A DNA stretch of 64,000 nucleotides from Nitrospinota bacterium (GTDB lineage Bacteria > JADFOP01): positions 1 to 64,000 of the forward strand of contig JADFOP010000002.1 of the NCBI GenBank assembly GCA_022562795.1, in the 5' to 3' direction. The position numbers and the translations under genes are program-made. The notes under the pieces are model-generated. The model did no database searches. It saw only the letters and a list, made by a program, of their open reading frames with translations, and was not told the origin of the DNA. Each line of letters starts with the position of its first letter. Within the stretch, counting starts at the first letter, position 1. This document shows positions 1 through 8,845 of this stretch, one piece after another.

Positions 1-48
1 CTTGGAGCCCTATAGACACCGCCACAAATATTTCTAACGCTCCGCTGT

Positions 49-435
49 CTACGCATGGCTCTCACGCGTCGAGCCTTGCCCACTCTGAGTTACGTTTTCG
101 ACCCAAAAGGAATGGTACGCCTGCCGAGTAACGTCGACGTACCGCTTGCGTTGAGCGACGAGCGCTTCGGGGCTGAGGCCATTGAACTTTAGGCCCCGCT
201 TCTTGGCAAGGCGAAAATATTGGTTGTCAGCCTCGTTGCAAAACCTGCAGGAGGTTACGATGAAGCGGGGATCGTCACGCTGCGGGTGGTCGTTCGGCAA
301 CAGATGGTCCCATGATAAGCAAAGCCAGTTGGCGAAGGATTCTCGGCCATCAAAGCCACAGTAACGACACTTAAACCTGTCGCGACGCATAATAGAAAAG
401 GCATAGCCACGAAGTGCGTCCGTGTACTGAGGCAT
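49..435 (-). CDS. HNH endonuclease-like protein
   Basis: A 128-residue protein with the layout of a small HNH nuclease: a first Cys pair (CRYC, about residues 23-26), an Asp-His pair in LSWDHLL (about 43-44) and a second Cys pair followed by Asn (CRFCN, about 63-67). In this family the Cys pairs bind a structural zinc, and the His belongs to the beta-beta-alpha metal catalytic site. The ATG at 435 is preferred over the one at 441, because GGAG then lies six bases upstream; from 441 it would touch the start. No partner gene such as a methyltransferase or terminase is visible beside it, so host defence, homing or repair cannot be told apart. Its base composition looks less GC-rich than most of the window. 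Confidence 0.75.
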   Translation of the reverse strand: MPQYTDALRGYAFSIMRRDRFKCRYCGFDGRESFANWLCLSWDHLLPNDHPQRDDPRFIVTSCRFCNEADNQYFRLAKKRGLKFNGLSPEALVAQRKRYVDVTRQAYHSFWVENVTQSGQGSTRESHA

Positions 436-911
436 CACCATCTCCAGGTCTAAGTTAGCACGAACTTCCTACTTGTGGGCAAGGTTTTGCATCTTCTCAA
501 GAGTAGATGCCATTTCTTTCTTATGCTCAGAAATCTCCTGATTCACAGCTAACCCTCCTTGTGGAACGGGAATTGTTCGGTTTCTCAGTACGAACCGGGG
601 AAAATACAGCCCGGCGGGGCATAGAAATCTCCAGGATGAATGTGGGCATCGGGAGCGGGTCTTCCGACCTGCCCCCCTATCATACCAATCCTGGGTGGGT
701 TTTGTCGATGAACGGGTTGTCGTTAAGACGAAAAGGCGGGGCGAATGTCCGTCTAATAAGGGGTCGGGGTTCCGCCTTAGGCGGATGGGTGTCCGGCCTT
801 TAGGGCATTAAGGTCTGCTAGGTGGTGTCGGGGTCCGGGGTGACCCCGACTACCCGGGGATGCGGACAGGGATAAACTCCCCGTCCGTACACACGATTTG
901 CCCTCCTAGCC

Positions 912-955
912 CACGGACAGGGAGTTGCAAGCGACCTTTGGTCGCCATGTCCGTG
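912..955. repeat. Compound imperfect palindrome
   Basis: Outer arms CACGGACA (912-919) and TGTCCGTG (948-955) pair perfectly. Inside them GCGACC (931-936) and GGTCGC (940-945) pair around a TTT loop. The motif GGACAGGGA of the left arm also occurs about 50 bases upstream, near 864. The two nested stems suggest a structured RNA or a REP-like element. The function is unknown. Confidence 0.5.
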
Positions 956-1030
956 CGGATCGTCCAGCACATATTATTCACAAATAGAGGAGATTGCCCC
1001 ATTGACCGTTCAACCTGCTTGGGGGCCGAT

Positions 1031-1075
1031 TTTCCGCGATTTTCCGCGATTTTCCGAATTAGCGTTTTCCGCGAT
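1031..1075. repeat. Decamer repeat block (ATCGCGGAAA), first copy
   Basis: The decamer TTTCCGCGAT occurs exactly at 1031-1040, 1041-1050 and 1066-1075, with a variant at 1051-1060. Read on the minus strand it is ATCGCGGAAA, just 3' of the minus-strand gene ending at 1104. The same decamer occurs at 56894-56978, 56 kb away. Confidence 0.8.
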
Positions 1076-1103
1076 GTTTCTGGCCAGGGGCGGGTCGGCT
1101 TTC

Positions 1104-1493
1104 TTACATCCCCCCGAAGAGCTCGTGGTCTTGGATTCTGAGCTCGCCGAAGCGCCCAAGGGCCCACTGCTCGACGGCGGCGCGGATTTCGTTGACGGGG
1201 CGGGGGTACCAGATGTGAAGGTTTCGCAACCAGGTTATTTTCGGGTAGCCGAAGTGCTTCCACGGCCGCGTGCTCGCCTTGTAGGCCTTGAGGTCTTCCC
1301 GGAAGGCCGCATCCAAAAGCCGGACGATCCGCCTGCGGAAGCCCGGCTCTGGCGGGGAGTTGTTCTCAAACGACCCCAGGACGCCGTGTCGGAGAATGTC
1401 CCGGTCCCGCCCTGTGAGCGGCCTGCCGCCGGCCGCGGCCGCCTCCTCGACTTTGCGGAGGAAGAAGGCCTGCGAGGGGGTCGCCCAGTCCAT
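1104..1493 (-). CDS. Hypothetical protein, 129 aa
   Basis: I do not recognise this protein. It is a 129-residue soluble-looking chain with no signal peptide or membrane segment. It is rich in Arg and aromatic residues, with Trp-Tyr clusters in its second half (around PWKHFGYPKITWLRNLHIWY). It begins 15 bases after the aminotransferase stop on the same strand with GAGG a few bases before its ATG, so it is probably the last gene of the cytochrome c-HAD-aminotransferase run. The decamer repeat block lies directly downstream. Coding status rests on the position, the ribosome site and the intact frame. Confidence 0.55.
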   Translation of the reverse strand: MDWATPSQAFFLRKVEEAAAAGGRPLTGRDRDILRHGVLGSFENNSPPEPGFRRRIVRLLDAAFREDLKAYKASTRPWKHFGYPKITWLRNLHIWYPRPVNEIRAAVEQWALGRFGELRIQDHELFGGM

Positions 1494-1508
1494 GGGAGCC
1501 TCGCCTTG

Positions 1509-2669
1509 CTACATCGGCCGAACGGAGCGGAGCGCCTCGGCGGCCTGGGCAAGCGTCTCATCGCGCTTGGAGAAGGTGAAGCGAATCTGGCGGCGGCCGA
1601 GCTCGGGCCGGGAGTAGAAGCTGCTCCCGGGCACGGTGGCTATCTTGTGGTCGCGGACGAGGTGGAGGGCGAAGGCGATGTCGTCCTCCCAGCCGAAGGC
1701 CTCGATGTCGGCCAATATGTAATAGGCGCCCTCGGGCCGGTAGGTTTTGAAGCCAACCTCCTCGAGCGCGCTCAAGAGGAACTCCCGCTTGGCGGCGTAC
1801 ATGGCGCGGAGCTCCTCGTAGAAGGTATCGGGGAGACCAAGCGCGACCGCCGCCGCCTCCTGGAGGGGCGCCGGGGCGCCGACGGTGCAGAAGTCGTGGA
1901 TCTTCCGGATAGCTCCGGTGATGGCCTCAGAGGCGACGCACCAGCCGATCCTCCACCCCGTAACCGAGTAGGTCTTGGAGCAACCGCTGATGGTGATGGT
2001 GCGCTCGTCCATCCCGTCCAGGCTCGCGATGGAGACGTGGCGGTGGCCGTCGTAGAGGATGTGCTCGTAAATCTCGTCAGTTACGGCGATGACGTCGTGG
2101 GCCTTGCAGAGCTCGGCGATCTCCTCCAGCTCATTCAAGGTAAAGACCTTGCCCGCAGGGTTGTGGGGCGTGTTGATGATGATGGCCTGGGTCTCCTGCG
2201 AGAAGGCCGCGCTAAGCTCCGCCGAATCGTAGGAGAAATCAGGGGGATGGAGAGTAACGTAGCGGGGCCGCGCCCCGCAGATGATGGCGTCGGGGCCGTA
2301 GTTTTCGTAGAAAGGTTCAAAGACGATTATCTCGTCGCCCGGGTCGAGAATGGCGAGCAGCGCCGAGAGCATCGCCTCGGTGGCCCCGCAGCAGACGGTG
2401 ACATGGGCGTCTGGGTCGCAGGGGATGCGGTTGAATTTTCCGGTTTTTTCCGAAATAGCGGCCCGAAGGGTCGGGGAGCCCCACGTGATGGCGTACTGGT
2501 TCACATCGTCGCGGATCGCTCGAACGGCCGCCTCTTTGATGACCTCGGGGGCGGGAAAGTCGGGGAAGCCCTGCGCGAGGTTGACGCCGTCGACCTCGAG
2601 GCACTCCCGGGTCATCTCTCGGATGACGCTTTCGGTGAAGTTGGCGACCTTGGCGGCGACCCTGACCAT
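1509..2669 (-). CDS. Class I/II PLP-dependent aminotransferase
   Basis: A 386-residue fold-type I aminotransferase that moves an amino group between an amino acid and a 2-oxo acid. Visible signatures are the PLP-lysine motif SGCSKTYSVTGWRIGW (Lys near 232), the NTPHNPAGK loop (Asn near 170) and TDEIYEH (Asp near 198). The N-terminal LAQGFPDFPAP segment resembles the kynurenine/methionine aminotransferase group more than the classical AspC type. The substrate cannot be read from sequence. The ATG at 2669 overlaps the stop of the HAD gene upstream as TGATG, which indicates translational coupling; a longer frame reaching 2699 lies wholly inside the HAD gene. A second, different class I aminotransferase is encoded at 56979. 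Confidence 0.88.
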   Translation of the reverse strand: MVRVAAKVANFTESVIREMTRECLEVDGVNLAQGFPDFPAPEVIKEAAVRAIRDDVNQYAITWGSPTLRAAISEKTGKFNRIPCDPDAHVTVCCGATEAMLSALLAILDPGDEIIVFEPFYENYGPDAIICGARPRYVTLHPPDFSYDSAELSAAFSQETQAIIINTPHNPAGKVFTLNELEEIAELCKAHDVIAVTDEIYEHILYDGHRHVSIASLDGMDERTITISGCSKTYSVTGWRIGWCVASEAITGAIRKIHDFCTVGAPAPLQEAAAVALGLPDTFYEELRAMYAAKREFLLSALEEVGFKTYRPEGAYYILADIEAFGWEDDIAFALHLVRDHKIATVPGSSFYSRPELGRRQIRFTFSKRDETLAQAAEALRSVRPM

Positions 2670-3487
2670 CAGGCCTCTCCCTCGACTGCGATTCCGCACC
2701 AGCGCATGAGTGCCTCAAATACGCCCCGCTCCCTTGGGTTGGCCGTGACGTGGTCGGCGGCCTCCTTGAGGGTCTCATCGGCGTTGGCGACCGCCACCCC
2801 TACGCCGGCCCAGGCAATCATATCGAGGTCGTTTAAGCCATCGCCGATTGCCAGGCAGTTCTCAGGGCCGAGGCCGTAATGCTCAAGGAGAGTCTGGAGG
2901 GCGCGGCCTTTGGATGCCTCGGAGGGCAATACCTCGATGTAGTAAGGCAGAGACTTGAGGATGCGCGCCCGTCCGTCGAGGGCCTCGGCGAGGCGGGCTG
3001 TGATCCGGGGGGCCTCCTCGGGAGGGGCGCGGAAAACCACCGCCGTCGGCTCAGCATCGAGGAAGGCCTCGAGATCCTCCTCCAGGTGGACCGTAACACC
3101 GAGGATCTCACTGTAGCGGGTCGAATACCAACTCTCCCGGTCCGTGTAGACGTGGCCGTCCTGGAAGACGAAGCGGTAGACCTCCGCCTCGGAGCCGACG
3201 GCCCACAGCGCATCGCGCGCGGTGTTGCGATCGATGCGGAGGTCGACCAAGGGGGGGCTAGCATCGAGGCCGCGCACCAGGGCGCCTCCGTAGCTTATGA
3301 TGGGCTCGGTGAGCCCCAACCGCCGGGCAAAGTGCCGGGCGCTAGTCTCCATCCGGTTGGTGGCAAGGGTGATCAGGTAGCCCCGGGCGCGGGCCGACGC
3401 TACGGCCGCCTCCATGGCGGGGCTTAGGTGATGGTCCTCGGTGAGGAGAGTACCGTCGAGGTCGAGAGCAACGAGGCGAATATCCAT
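2669..3487 (-). CDS. HAD-superfamily hydrolase, Cof type
   Basis: A 272-residue cytoplasmic phosphatase of the Cof/IIB group, acting through an aspartyl-phosphate. Motif I is DLDGTLL (Asp9 nucleophile and Asp11). The C-terminal motif IV is IGDGLNDLDMIAWAG, followed by VAVANADE, as in Cof enzymes that hydrolyse sugar phosphates or PLP-like substrates. The ATG at 3487 starts exactly at the conserved MDIRLVALDLDG; the 63 residues that could be read upstream are not HAD-like. The gene lies 32 bases after the cytochrome c gene and overlaps the aminotransferase gene. Coupling to a PLP enzyme makes a PLP or sugar phosphate substrate possible, but that is inference only. Confidence 0.85.
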   Translation of the reverse strand: MDIRLVALDLDGTLLTEDHHLSPAMEAAVASARARGYLITLATNRMETSARHFARRLGLTEPIISYGGALVRGLDASPPLVDLRIDRNTARDALWAVGSEAEVYRFVFQDGHVYTDRESWYSTRYSEILGVTVHLEEDLEAFLDAEPTAVVFRAPPEEAPRITARLAEALDGRARILKSLPYYIEVLPSEASKGRALQTLLEHYGLGPENCLAIGDGLNDLDMIAWAGVGVAVANADETLKEAADHVTANPRERGVFEALMRWCGIAVEGEA

Positions 3488-3519
3488 TGTCCCACTTCCG
3501 CCCAAGGGATCAAAGCTCC

Positions 3520-3939
3520 TTATGGGTTGCCCATGGAGAAGGTTTCCACATAGCTGATGACATCCCAGATGTCGCCCTCTTTCAGCTGGCTTCCCCACGG
3601 CGCCATGAGGGGGGAGCGGGGCGGATCCATGGCCGCGCCGCCTTCCTTGATAATCTTGAAGTAATACTCCGCCCACTTATCCCCGTATTGAGGCATGCTC
3701 TTGGAGTAGTCGGCGGGCTTTACCGGCAAATACTCGCCGACGGGGCCGTCGCCTTTGCCTGTCGCCCCATGGCAGGGAAGGCAAAATTGCTCGTAGAGCT
3801 TTTTGCCTGCTTCGGGGTCCCCCTTGCCGGCTAGCACGGCAGATGTGGTCAGCGCTAGCCCAGCCACCGCCGCTACGAGGACGAAAACCGGAAGGCCCAT
3901 CATGACCCGGTAGCGAATGGATGTTTGGTTCTGTTCCAT
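3520..3939 (-). CDS. Monohaem c-type cytochrome
   Basis: A 139-residue class I cytochrome c. Residues 12-36 form a signal peptide or membrane anchor, so the haem domain is periplasmic. CLPCH (Cys53, Cys56, His57) is the covalent haem site. Met112 in LMAPWG is the likely sixth ligand, in the place usual for cytochrome c6/cbb3-type domains. The domain carries the family hallmarks GKKLYEQFC and GPVG. It probably transfers single electrons in a respiratory chain, but no oxidase or reductase gene is adjacent, so the partner is unknown. It heads the tightly spaced HAD-aminotransferase run on the minus strand. The ribosome site is poor, being a G-run about ten bases before the ATG. Confidence 0.88.
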   Translation of the reverse strand: MEQNQTSIRYRVMMGLPVFVLVAAVAGLALTTSAVLAGKGDPEAGKKLYEQFCLPCHGATGKGDGPVGEYLPVKPADYSKSMPQYGDKWAEYYFKIIKEGGAAMDPPRSPLMAPWGSQLKEGDIWDVISYVETFSMGNP

Positions 3940-4261
3940 ATAATTTAACCCCCGGCGGAGCGGTATGGTTCACCCATGCCAGAGCCGAGCGAAATTCGTT
4001 GGCCTCCTCGCCGCCCCGTCCTCAATAAAGTGAGCGGATGTCTGGGAGAGGTCCTCCTCTAAGGCGAAGCTTCATTCTCTCCGACCGCTTGTTCGTCCAT
4101 CCCCAACCAGGACCAGACCGCCTTCAGTGGCGCGGCCCCAGCTGAGGCAGGGTGGCTTGCCAGAGACGGTGGAAGGCCACCGCAGGGTAATGTATCGGCA
4201 TACGCTCCTGATCGTCAAGCCCGGACCGGCGAATTGCGACAGATAGTTCAGCGCCAAGAGA
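3940..4261. other. Intergenic region, no feature seen
   Basis: I see nothing certain in this stretch between the cytochrome c gene and the TPR gene. A 61-codon frame at 4072-4257 on the minus strand has no ribosome site and unremarkable composition, so I treat it as chance. The cytochrome promoter presumably lies here, but no good -35/-10 pair stands out. Confidence 0.4.
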
Positions 4262-5080
4262 TTACCGCAGGCGGGATAATTCCTCTCGCGCCTTCCAATC
4301 CTCGGAGGATAGGGCGAGAATCTCCCGCCACCGTCTCCGCGCTTTGGCGATATCTCCGTCGCGGGCTGCCCACATCGCGTCGCGACAGAGCTTGAACCGC
4401 TTGAGGGAGGCTTTGTAGGCGGCGATGCCCGGCGCCTCGACGATCGCCTCCTCCTCAGTCCAGATGGCTTTGAGGCACCGGCCTAGCGCGTATTGTACCT
4501 CTGCGAGGGTATCGAGAGGCCCGGCATCCATCCGCTCGGTGAGACGGACGGCTTCTTGGGCGTGGGCCAATGCCTCCTTTGGATGGTAGAACGCAGGGTC
4601 CGAGGACGAGACCCATAGCCAGGCGAGGTTGTTGTGGCCGCGGGAGAGCTTTGGGTCCAACCGGATGGCTTCTTGGTAGGCTCGCTCGGCTTCGGCCAAT
4701 CTTCCTAGAGCCTTCAAAACGTTGCCCAGATTCACATGGGCTCCGGAGAGGGCCGGTTGCAAGCGGATGGCCTCTCGGGAGGCGGTCTCCGCCTCGGCGA
4801 GCCGACCGACCTTTTCGTAGGCATATCCCAGACTGAGATAGACCGGGGCAAATCCCGGCTTAAGGCGCTCGGAATCCTCAAACCACTTGATGGCCCTATC
4901 GTAGGAGCCCGCCCTGGAGGCGCCCAAGCCGAAGCGGAAGTACTCTAAGGCCTTCTTCGCCTGCGGGTCGGGCCTAGAGGCGGGCTCTTCCTCGGCAGCG
5001 TGGATGGGTTGGAGAGGCCCGAACGGACCGAGGCTGAGGATGATAACGAGAAGTGCCAGCAACCACAGGTGTCGTCTCAT
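4262..5080 (-). CDS. Exported TPR-repeat protein
   Basis: A 272-residue protein with a strong signal peptide (about residues 1-29, ending PIHAAEEEP) followed by at least three clear tetratricopeptide repeats (about 40-150; e.g. PVYLSLGYAYEKVGRLAEAE and HVNLGNVLKALGRLAEAERA). A second helical region fills the C-terminus. TPR arrays are protein-binding scaffolds, so this is likely a periplasmic assembly or docking factor. The ATG at 5080 is chosen because the signal peptide starts there; the 21 residues readable upstream would hide it. It follows the small membrane protein gene at 5211-5441 on the same strand and may share its transcript. The partner is unknown. Confidence 0.75.
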   Translation of the reverse strand: MRRHLWLLALLVIILSLGPFGPLQPIHAAEEEPASRPDPQAKKALEYFRFGLGASRAGSYDRAIKWFEDSERLKPGFAPVYLSLGYAYEKVGRLAEAETASREAIRLQPALSGAHVNLGNVLKALGRLAEAERAYQEAIRLDPKLSRGHNNLAWLWVSSSDPAFYHPKEALAHAQEAVRLTERMDAGPLDTLAEVQYALGRCLKAIWTEEEAIVEAPGIAAYKASLKRFKLCRDAMWAARDGDIAKARRRWREILALSSEDWKAREELSRLR

Positions 5081-5210
5081 ACCTTCGGCTCTCCGCAATC
5101 CACTCGACGCGCGGGGCGTTGTTCTTATCGAGGGGCGTCTCAAGCAGGAGCGAGGGGGCGACGTGCCGTCGGCCCCCTCGCTCAGATATGTGCGGTCGAT
5201 CGCTTAGAGC

Positions 5211-5441
5211 TTAATAGGCGTCGTTGTGCATATCAAACCAGAACATGAATGGAGTGATCAGACCAATCGGAAGGAGCCAAAAGAGGGTGGCGGGTCGGCT
5301 GTCGTCGAAATCAATAACCGACAGGTACGACTCCCCCTGAGCAGCGTGAGCCGACGGGACGTTCATCAGACCCGGCATAGGCCCAAACAGCAAGGCCGCC
5401 ACTACGAGAATCGCCGCGAACATCTTAATCCCTCGCATCAT
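5211..5441 (-). CDS. Small secreted or membrane protein, 76 aa
   Basis: Not a family I recognise. A signal-peptide-like segment (residues 1-33, ending PSAHAAQ) is followed by a short polar stretch and a second hydrophobic helix (about 53-69, TLFWLLPIGLITPFMFWF). The protein thus probably spans or hugs the inner membrane with a small periplasmic loop. A strong AAAGGAGG ribosome site precedes tandem ATG codons at 5441 and 5438; spacing slightly favours the second. It is the first gene of the minus-strand run that continues with the TPR protein. Its size and layout resemble accessory subunits of membrane complexes, but no such complex is encoded beside it. Confidence 0.65.
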   Translation of the reverse strand: MMRGIKMFAAILVVAALLFGPMPGLMNVPSAHAAQGESYLSVIDFDDSRPATLFWLLPIGLITPFMFWFDMHNDAY

Positions 5442-5806
5442 CCGTCCTCCTTTCTAGAAGTGCTTCAAGTGGCCATCCCTTTCGGCAGCTGGGTTCCCTT
5501 CGCGTGGTGGAGGCGCCAACAGGACCCTCACAGTCACACAAAGACCCTCAGTGCTGGCTTACTTAGTTTTTAAAAAGCCAAGAGATGGTGTGCAAGAAAC
5601 TCCCAAAATCACTCCTATAATGTCATATCCTGGATCCTATAGCAACAACTTTTTTGCCTTTAATTTCAACGTCCCTCTTGAGGGCCACCATGCTCCAACG
5701 TCGAAAAAACCCCTTGACCCAGAAGCGGTAGGGGCCTAAGCTCAAACCAGCGGGCTGACGGCCGGCTTTTGTACGTCACTCGCCCAAGATAAGAGAGGAT
5801 CGGAAG
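5442..5806. other. Divergent intergenic region upstream of aroF
   Basis: An AT-rich spacer between two divergent genes, so it must contain promoters for both. A perfect TATAAT lies at 5616-5621 on the plus strand, but no -35 matches at usual spacing. An AT-palindrome (TTTTTAAAAA) sits near 5567-5576. No leader peptide or riboswitch was recognised. Confidence 0.4.
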
Positions 5807-6823
5807 ATGATTATCGTCATGGAGACGGGTGCCGAGTCGTATGAGATCGAAGCGGTAATTTCAAGGATAGAGACCCTGGGATACACCTCTCATCCGATCC
5901 GGGGTGTGCTGCGGACGGTAATAGGGGCGGTCGGGGATGAGCGGGGCAAGGCGGAGCTCCAGGCCCTGGAGGCCATGCCCGGGGTCGAACGGGTTGTGCC
6001 TATCCTTCGGCCTTACAAGCTGGCCAGCAGCGTATTTAAAGAGGCTCCGACGGTCGTCCAAGTTGGGGACGTCCACATTGGGGGGCTCCAGATCGCCGTA
6101 ATAGCGGGCCCATGCGCAGTGGAGAGTAGAGAGCAGCTGCTGGAGACGGCTAACGTCGTCAAGAGCGCGGGGGCTCACGGCTTGCGCGGCGGGGCCTTCA
6201 AGCCCCGCTCCAGTCCCTACACCTTCCAGGGCATGGGAGAGGAGGGCTTGAAGATTCTTGCCGAGGCCCGTCAAATCACAGGCCTTCCCATCGTGACCGA
6301 GGTGATGACTGAGTCCCAGATCGAGATGGTTGCCAGGTACGCCGACGTCCTGCAGGTCGGAGCGAGAAACGTTCAGAACTTTGCCCTCCTGAAGGAGCTT
6401 GGGAAGGTGGAGAAACCGATCCTGCTAAAGCGCGGCATGTCCACGACCATCAGTGAGTACCTGATGAGTGCCGAGTATATACTGTCTGAGGGCAACGATC
6501 AGATCATCCTCTGTGAGCGGGGGATTCGGACCTTCGAGACGGCGACGCGCAATACCCTCGACCTCGCCGCCGTGCCCGTACTCAAGGATGAGACCCACCT
6601 GCCGGTGTTGGTGGACCCGAGCCACGGCACGGGCCAGAGTCAATTGGTACCGGCCATGGCCAAGGCGGCCATCGCAGCCGGGGCGGACGGGTTGCTGATT
6701 GAAGTCCATCCTCGGCCCGAGGAGGCATACTCCGACGGGGCGCAGTCGCTCAAGCCTACAGCGTTTGCGTTGCTCATGAGCGACCTTAAGGCCTTTGCCC
6801 AGGCCGCTGGTCGCCACCTCTGA
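5807..6823 (+). CDS. aroF: 3-deoxy-7-phosphoheptulonate synthase (DAHP synthase)
   Basis: A 338-residue type I-beta DAHP synthase, joining phosphoenolpyruvate and erythrose 4-phosphate in the first step of the shikimate pathway. Residues 1-70 form the ferredoxin-like regulatory domain typical of the Thermotoga/Bacillus type. The TIM barrel follows, with [10 protein letters not shown] (about 98-107), the substrate loop [23 protein letters not shown] and the metal-binding [13 protein letters not shown]. The ATG at 5807 has GAGG ten bases upstream. The N-terminal domain suggests feedback control by aromatic products, as known for the family. It stands alone here; aroE is 21 kb downstream. Confidence 0.95.
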   Translation: MIIVMETGAESYEIEAVISRIETLGYTSHPIRGVLRTVIGAVGDERGKAELQALEAMPGVERVVPILRPYKLASSVFKEAPTVVQVGDVHIGGLQIAVIAGPCAVESREQLLETANVVKSAGAHGLRGGAFKPRSSPYTFQGMGEEGLKILAEARQITGLPIVTEVMTESQIEMVARYADVLQVGARNVQNFALLKELGKVEKPILLKRGMSTTISEYLMSAEYILSEGNDQIILCERGIRTFETATRNTLDLAAVPVLKDETHLPVLVDPSHGTGQSQLVPAMAKAAIAAGADGLLIEVHPRPEEAYSDGAQSLKPTAFALLMSDLKAFAQAAGRHL

Positions 6824-6844
6824 GTTCCCTCCCTCCAAAGGTTC

Positions 6845-6873
6845 TTGCCTCACACCTCAGGCCTCTCTATAAT
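6845..6873 (+). promoter_or_regulatory. Sigma70-type promoter for dinG-like gene
   Basis: TTGCCT (6845-6850), a 17-base spacer and a perfect TATAAT (6868-6873) lie in the spacer after aroF. Predicted transcription starts near 6880, giving a leader of about 28 bases before the helicase start. Confidence 0.65.
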
Positions 6874-6907
6874 GAGTAGACTTCATTGAAGAACGGGGCT
6901 CGTTGCA

Positions 6908-8845
6908 GTGGAACGAATGGAAAAGCTACTCGGCCCTGGGGGATGGCTCGCCTCAGCCCTGCCAGGCTACGAGTGGCGGCCCGGACAGTTGGAGATGGCC
7001 CGGTCGGTGTATCGTGTCCTCATGGAGCGGGGCTGCCTCCTTGTGGAGGCGGGCACGGGGATTGGCAAAACACTGGCCTACCTGGTACCCATTGTGCTCA
7101 GCGCTCAAAGGGTCATTGTCTCGACCGGCACCAAGGCCCTCCAGGAACAGTTGGTCTTTAAAGACCTCCCCCTCCTCGGCCCCCTGCTGCCTGATAACTA
7201 CCGGGCCGAGCTCGTCAAGGGTCGCCAGAATTACTTGTGCCCGAAGAGGCTCAAGGCGCTCCGCCAGCATCCGCTCCCAGGCCTCGAGCGGGAGACCGCC
7301 ACCCTAGAGCGCATCGAGGAGTGGGCCCAGGTCACGACGACGGGCGACCGGGCCGAGCTGGCCGATTTGCCTGACGACTCGCCCCTCTGGCAGGCTGTCT
7401 GCTCCACGCAAGAGCACTGCGCGGGGGTGGCGTGCGGTGAGCGCGGCTCCTGCTTCATTGCCAGGCTCAAGCAACGGGCGGCAGCGGCGGACCTCTTGGT
7501 GGTAAATCATCACCTCTTCTTCGCCGACATGGCTGTCAAGGAGCGGGGCTTCGGCGAGGTCCTGCCACCCTCGCGGGCGGTGGTCTTCGACGAGGCGCAT
7601 CTTGTGGAAGATGTGGCCACCCAGTATTTCGGCTGTCAGGTCAGCACGTTTCGACTTAGCGAGCTGGTCCGCGACGGCCTACGGCTCTGCGAGCGGGCGG
7701 GCGACGGCCCCCTGGCGCTCGATGGCGCCTTCGTCCGGCTGGGAGAGGCCGTCAGGGTCTTCTTTGAAGCCTTGGGGGCCAGCCCGGAGCGTAAACGGCT
7801 CCGTCCCTCCAACTTGGACGGAGAGGCTTGGGAGGCCTACGGGGGCCTGGAGGGGGCGCTGGAGCACCTCGCAAGCGGGTGCGACGAGGCGTCACGGCTC
7901 GATGAGGATTTCTCGGCTTTGGCGAACCGGGCCAGGGAAATCCGACACGATCTTGCCGATATTCTCTCCGACGAGGGGAAGACCGTCTCATGGATTGAGG
8001 AGCGAGGCGGAGGGAGCTTTCTACAGGCGGCCCCCATCGAGGTCGGCCCCCTCCTAGAGGAGCGGCTTTTCGGGGCGGTGCGCTCAGCCGTACTCACCTC
8101 TGCGACCCTGACCGCCGCCGGAAGCTTCGAATACGTGGCTGAACGGCTCGGCTGCCAGGGGGCCGAGGAGCTGGTCGTGGAATCTCCCTTTGATTATCAG
8201 CGCCAAGCGCTCTTATATGTTCCGCCCCCACCCATGCCCCTGCCCACTGAGGAGGGGTTCATCGCGGCAATGACCGAGCAGCTCCGCTCCCTGCTTCACT
8301 GCACGAAGGGCCGGGCGCTATGCCTCTTTACCAGTGTCCGGCACATGCGCTCGGCGTACGACGCCCTTGCCGGCGAGCTCCCCTATCCATGTCTCGTCCA
8401 GGGCGAGAGGCCCAAGCATGTGCTCCTGGCAGAGTTCCGAGAGGCTGTCGCAAGCGTCCTATTCGCCACGACAAGCTTCTGGCAGGGCATAGATTTGGTG
8501 GGAGAGACCTTAAGCTGCGTGGTCGTGGACCGCCTTCCCTTCGCTGTGCCGACCGAGCCCCTGGTTGAGGCCCGCTGCGAGGCGATCGAGGCTGCAGGCG
8601 GCAACCCTTTCCTCGACTACCAGGTGCCGGAGGCCATAATCCTCCTGAAGCAGGGTCTCGGACGACTCATCCGCTCGACCACAGAGAGAGGGGTTCTGGC
8701 CGTCCTCGACCGCCGCCTCTTGACTCGTCCCTATGGGCGCTCGTTCCTGACAAGCCTCCCTCCCTGTCGGCTGACGAGCCACCTGGGGGCCCTTTCGACC
8801 TTTCTGGAGCATGGAAGAGTGCCGGAGGCCGTGAGAGTAGAATGA
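6908..8845 (+). CDS. DinG/XPD-family ATP-dependent DNA helicase
   Basis: A 645-residue superfamily 2 helicase of the iron-sulphur XPD/DinG group, which unwinds DNA 5' to 3' and is linked to repair of R-loops and stalled forks. Walker A is [10 protein letters not shown] (about 53-62) and the DEAH box is [11 protein letters not shown]. Between them four cysteines (CPKRLK, then the cluster [18 protein letters not shown]) fit the 4Fe-4S ligand set. Motif VI is [13 protein letters not shown]. There is no N-terminal exonuclease domain, unlike Bacillus DinG. Translation starts at GTG 6908 or ATG 6917, four codons apart. Its last codons overlap the next gene (ATGA), so the two are coupled. YoaA and DinG cannot be told apart here. 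Confidence 0.9.
   Translation: MERMEKLLGPGGWLASALPGYEWRPGQLEMARSVYRVLMERGCLLVEAGTGIGKTLAYLVPIVLSAQRVIVSTGTKALQEQLVFKDLPLLGPLLPDNYRAELVKGRQNYLCPKRLKALRQHPLPGLERETATLERIEEWAQVTTTGDRAELADLPDDSPLWQAVCSTQEHCAGVACGERGSCFIARLKQRAAAADLLVVNHHLFFADMAVKERGFGEVLPPSRAVVFDEAHLVEDVATQYFGCQVSTFRLSELVRDGLRLCERAGDGPLALDGAFVRLGEAVRVFFEALGASPERKRLRPSNLDGEAWEAYGGLEGALEHLASGCDEASRLDEDFSALANRAREIRHDLADILSDEGKTVSWIEERGGGSFLQAAPIEVGPLLEERLFGAVRSAVLTSATLTAAGSFEYVAERLGCQGAEELVVESPFDYQRQALLYVPPPPMPLPTEEGFIAAMTEQLRSLLHCTKGRALCLFTSVRHMRSAYDALAGELPYPCLVQGERPKHVLLAEFREAVASVLFATTSFWQGIDLVGETLSCVVVDRLPFAVPTEPLVEARCEAIEAAGGNPFLDYQVPEAIILLKQGLGRLIRSTTERGVLAVLDRRLLTRPYGRSFLTSLPPCRLTSHLGALSTFLEHGRVPEAVRVE

Larger units (their letters stand above)
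442..1103. other. Long intergenic region with hairpins
   Basis: No convincing gene in this 660-base stretch. It holds several perfect short inverted repeats: CCGCC-TTA-GGCGG at 772-784, an 8-bp stem at 827-834/843-850, and the larger structure at 912-955. The decamer repeat block at 1031-1075 closes it. A 50-codon minus-strand frame (850-1002) is open but has no ribosome site and no family I recognise. The hairpins lack T-runs, so they are not clear terminators. Confidence 0.5.

Noticed and set aside
507-803. 98-codon frame in the first intergenic region
   Set aside because: Start without ribosome site, no recognisable motif, and composition like the surrounding non-coding DNA.
850-1002. 50-codon minus-strand frame ending IVCTDGEFIPVRIPG
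   Set aside because: The sequence looks protein-like but there is no ribosome site, and the frame runs through hairpin DNA that constrains it. Kept only as a note.
2435-2465. TTTTCCG-like text resembling the decamer repeat
   Set aside because: It lies inside conserved aminotransferase coding sequence (SEKTGKF) and lacks the exact decamer, so it is a coincidence of codon use.
1002-2879. 625-codon plus-strand frame
   Set aside because: It is the antisense shadow of the aminotransferase and HAD genes. Those have full family motifs, while this frame has none and no ribosome site.
4072-4257. 61-codon minus-strand frame before the TPR gene
   Set aside because: No ribosome site and no similarity I recognise. 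It is short enough to arise by chance.
5690-5745. Terminator-like CCCCT/AGGGG with T-run on the minus strand upstream of aroF
   Set aside because: No minus-strand gene lies upstream to be terminated, and the stem is only five pairs with a long loop.
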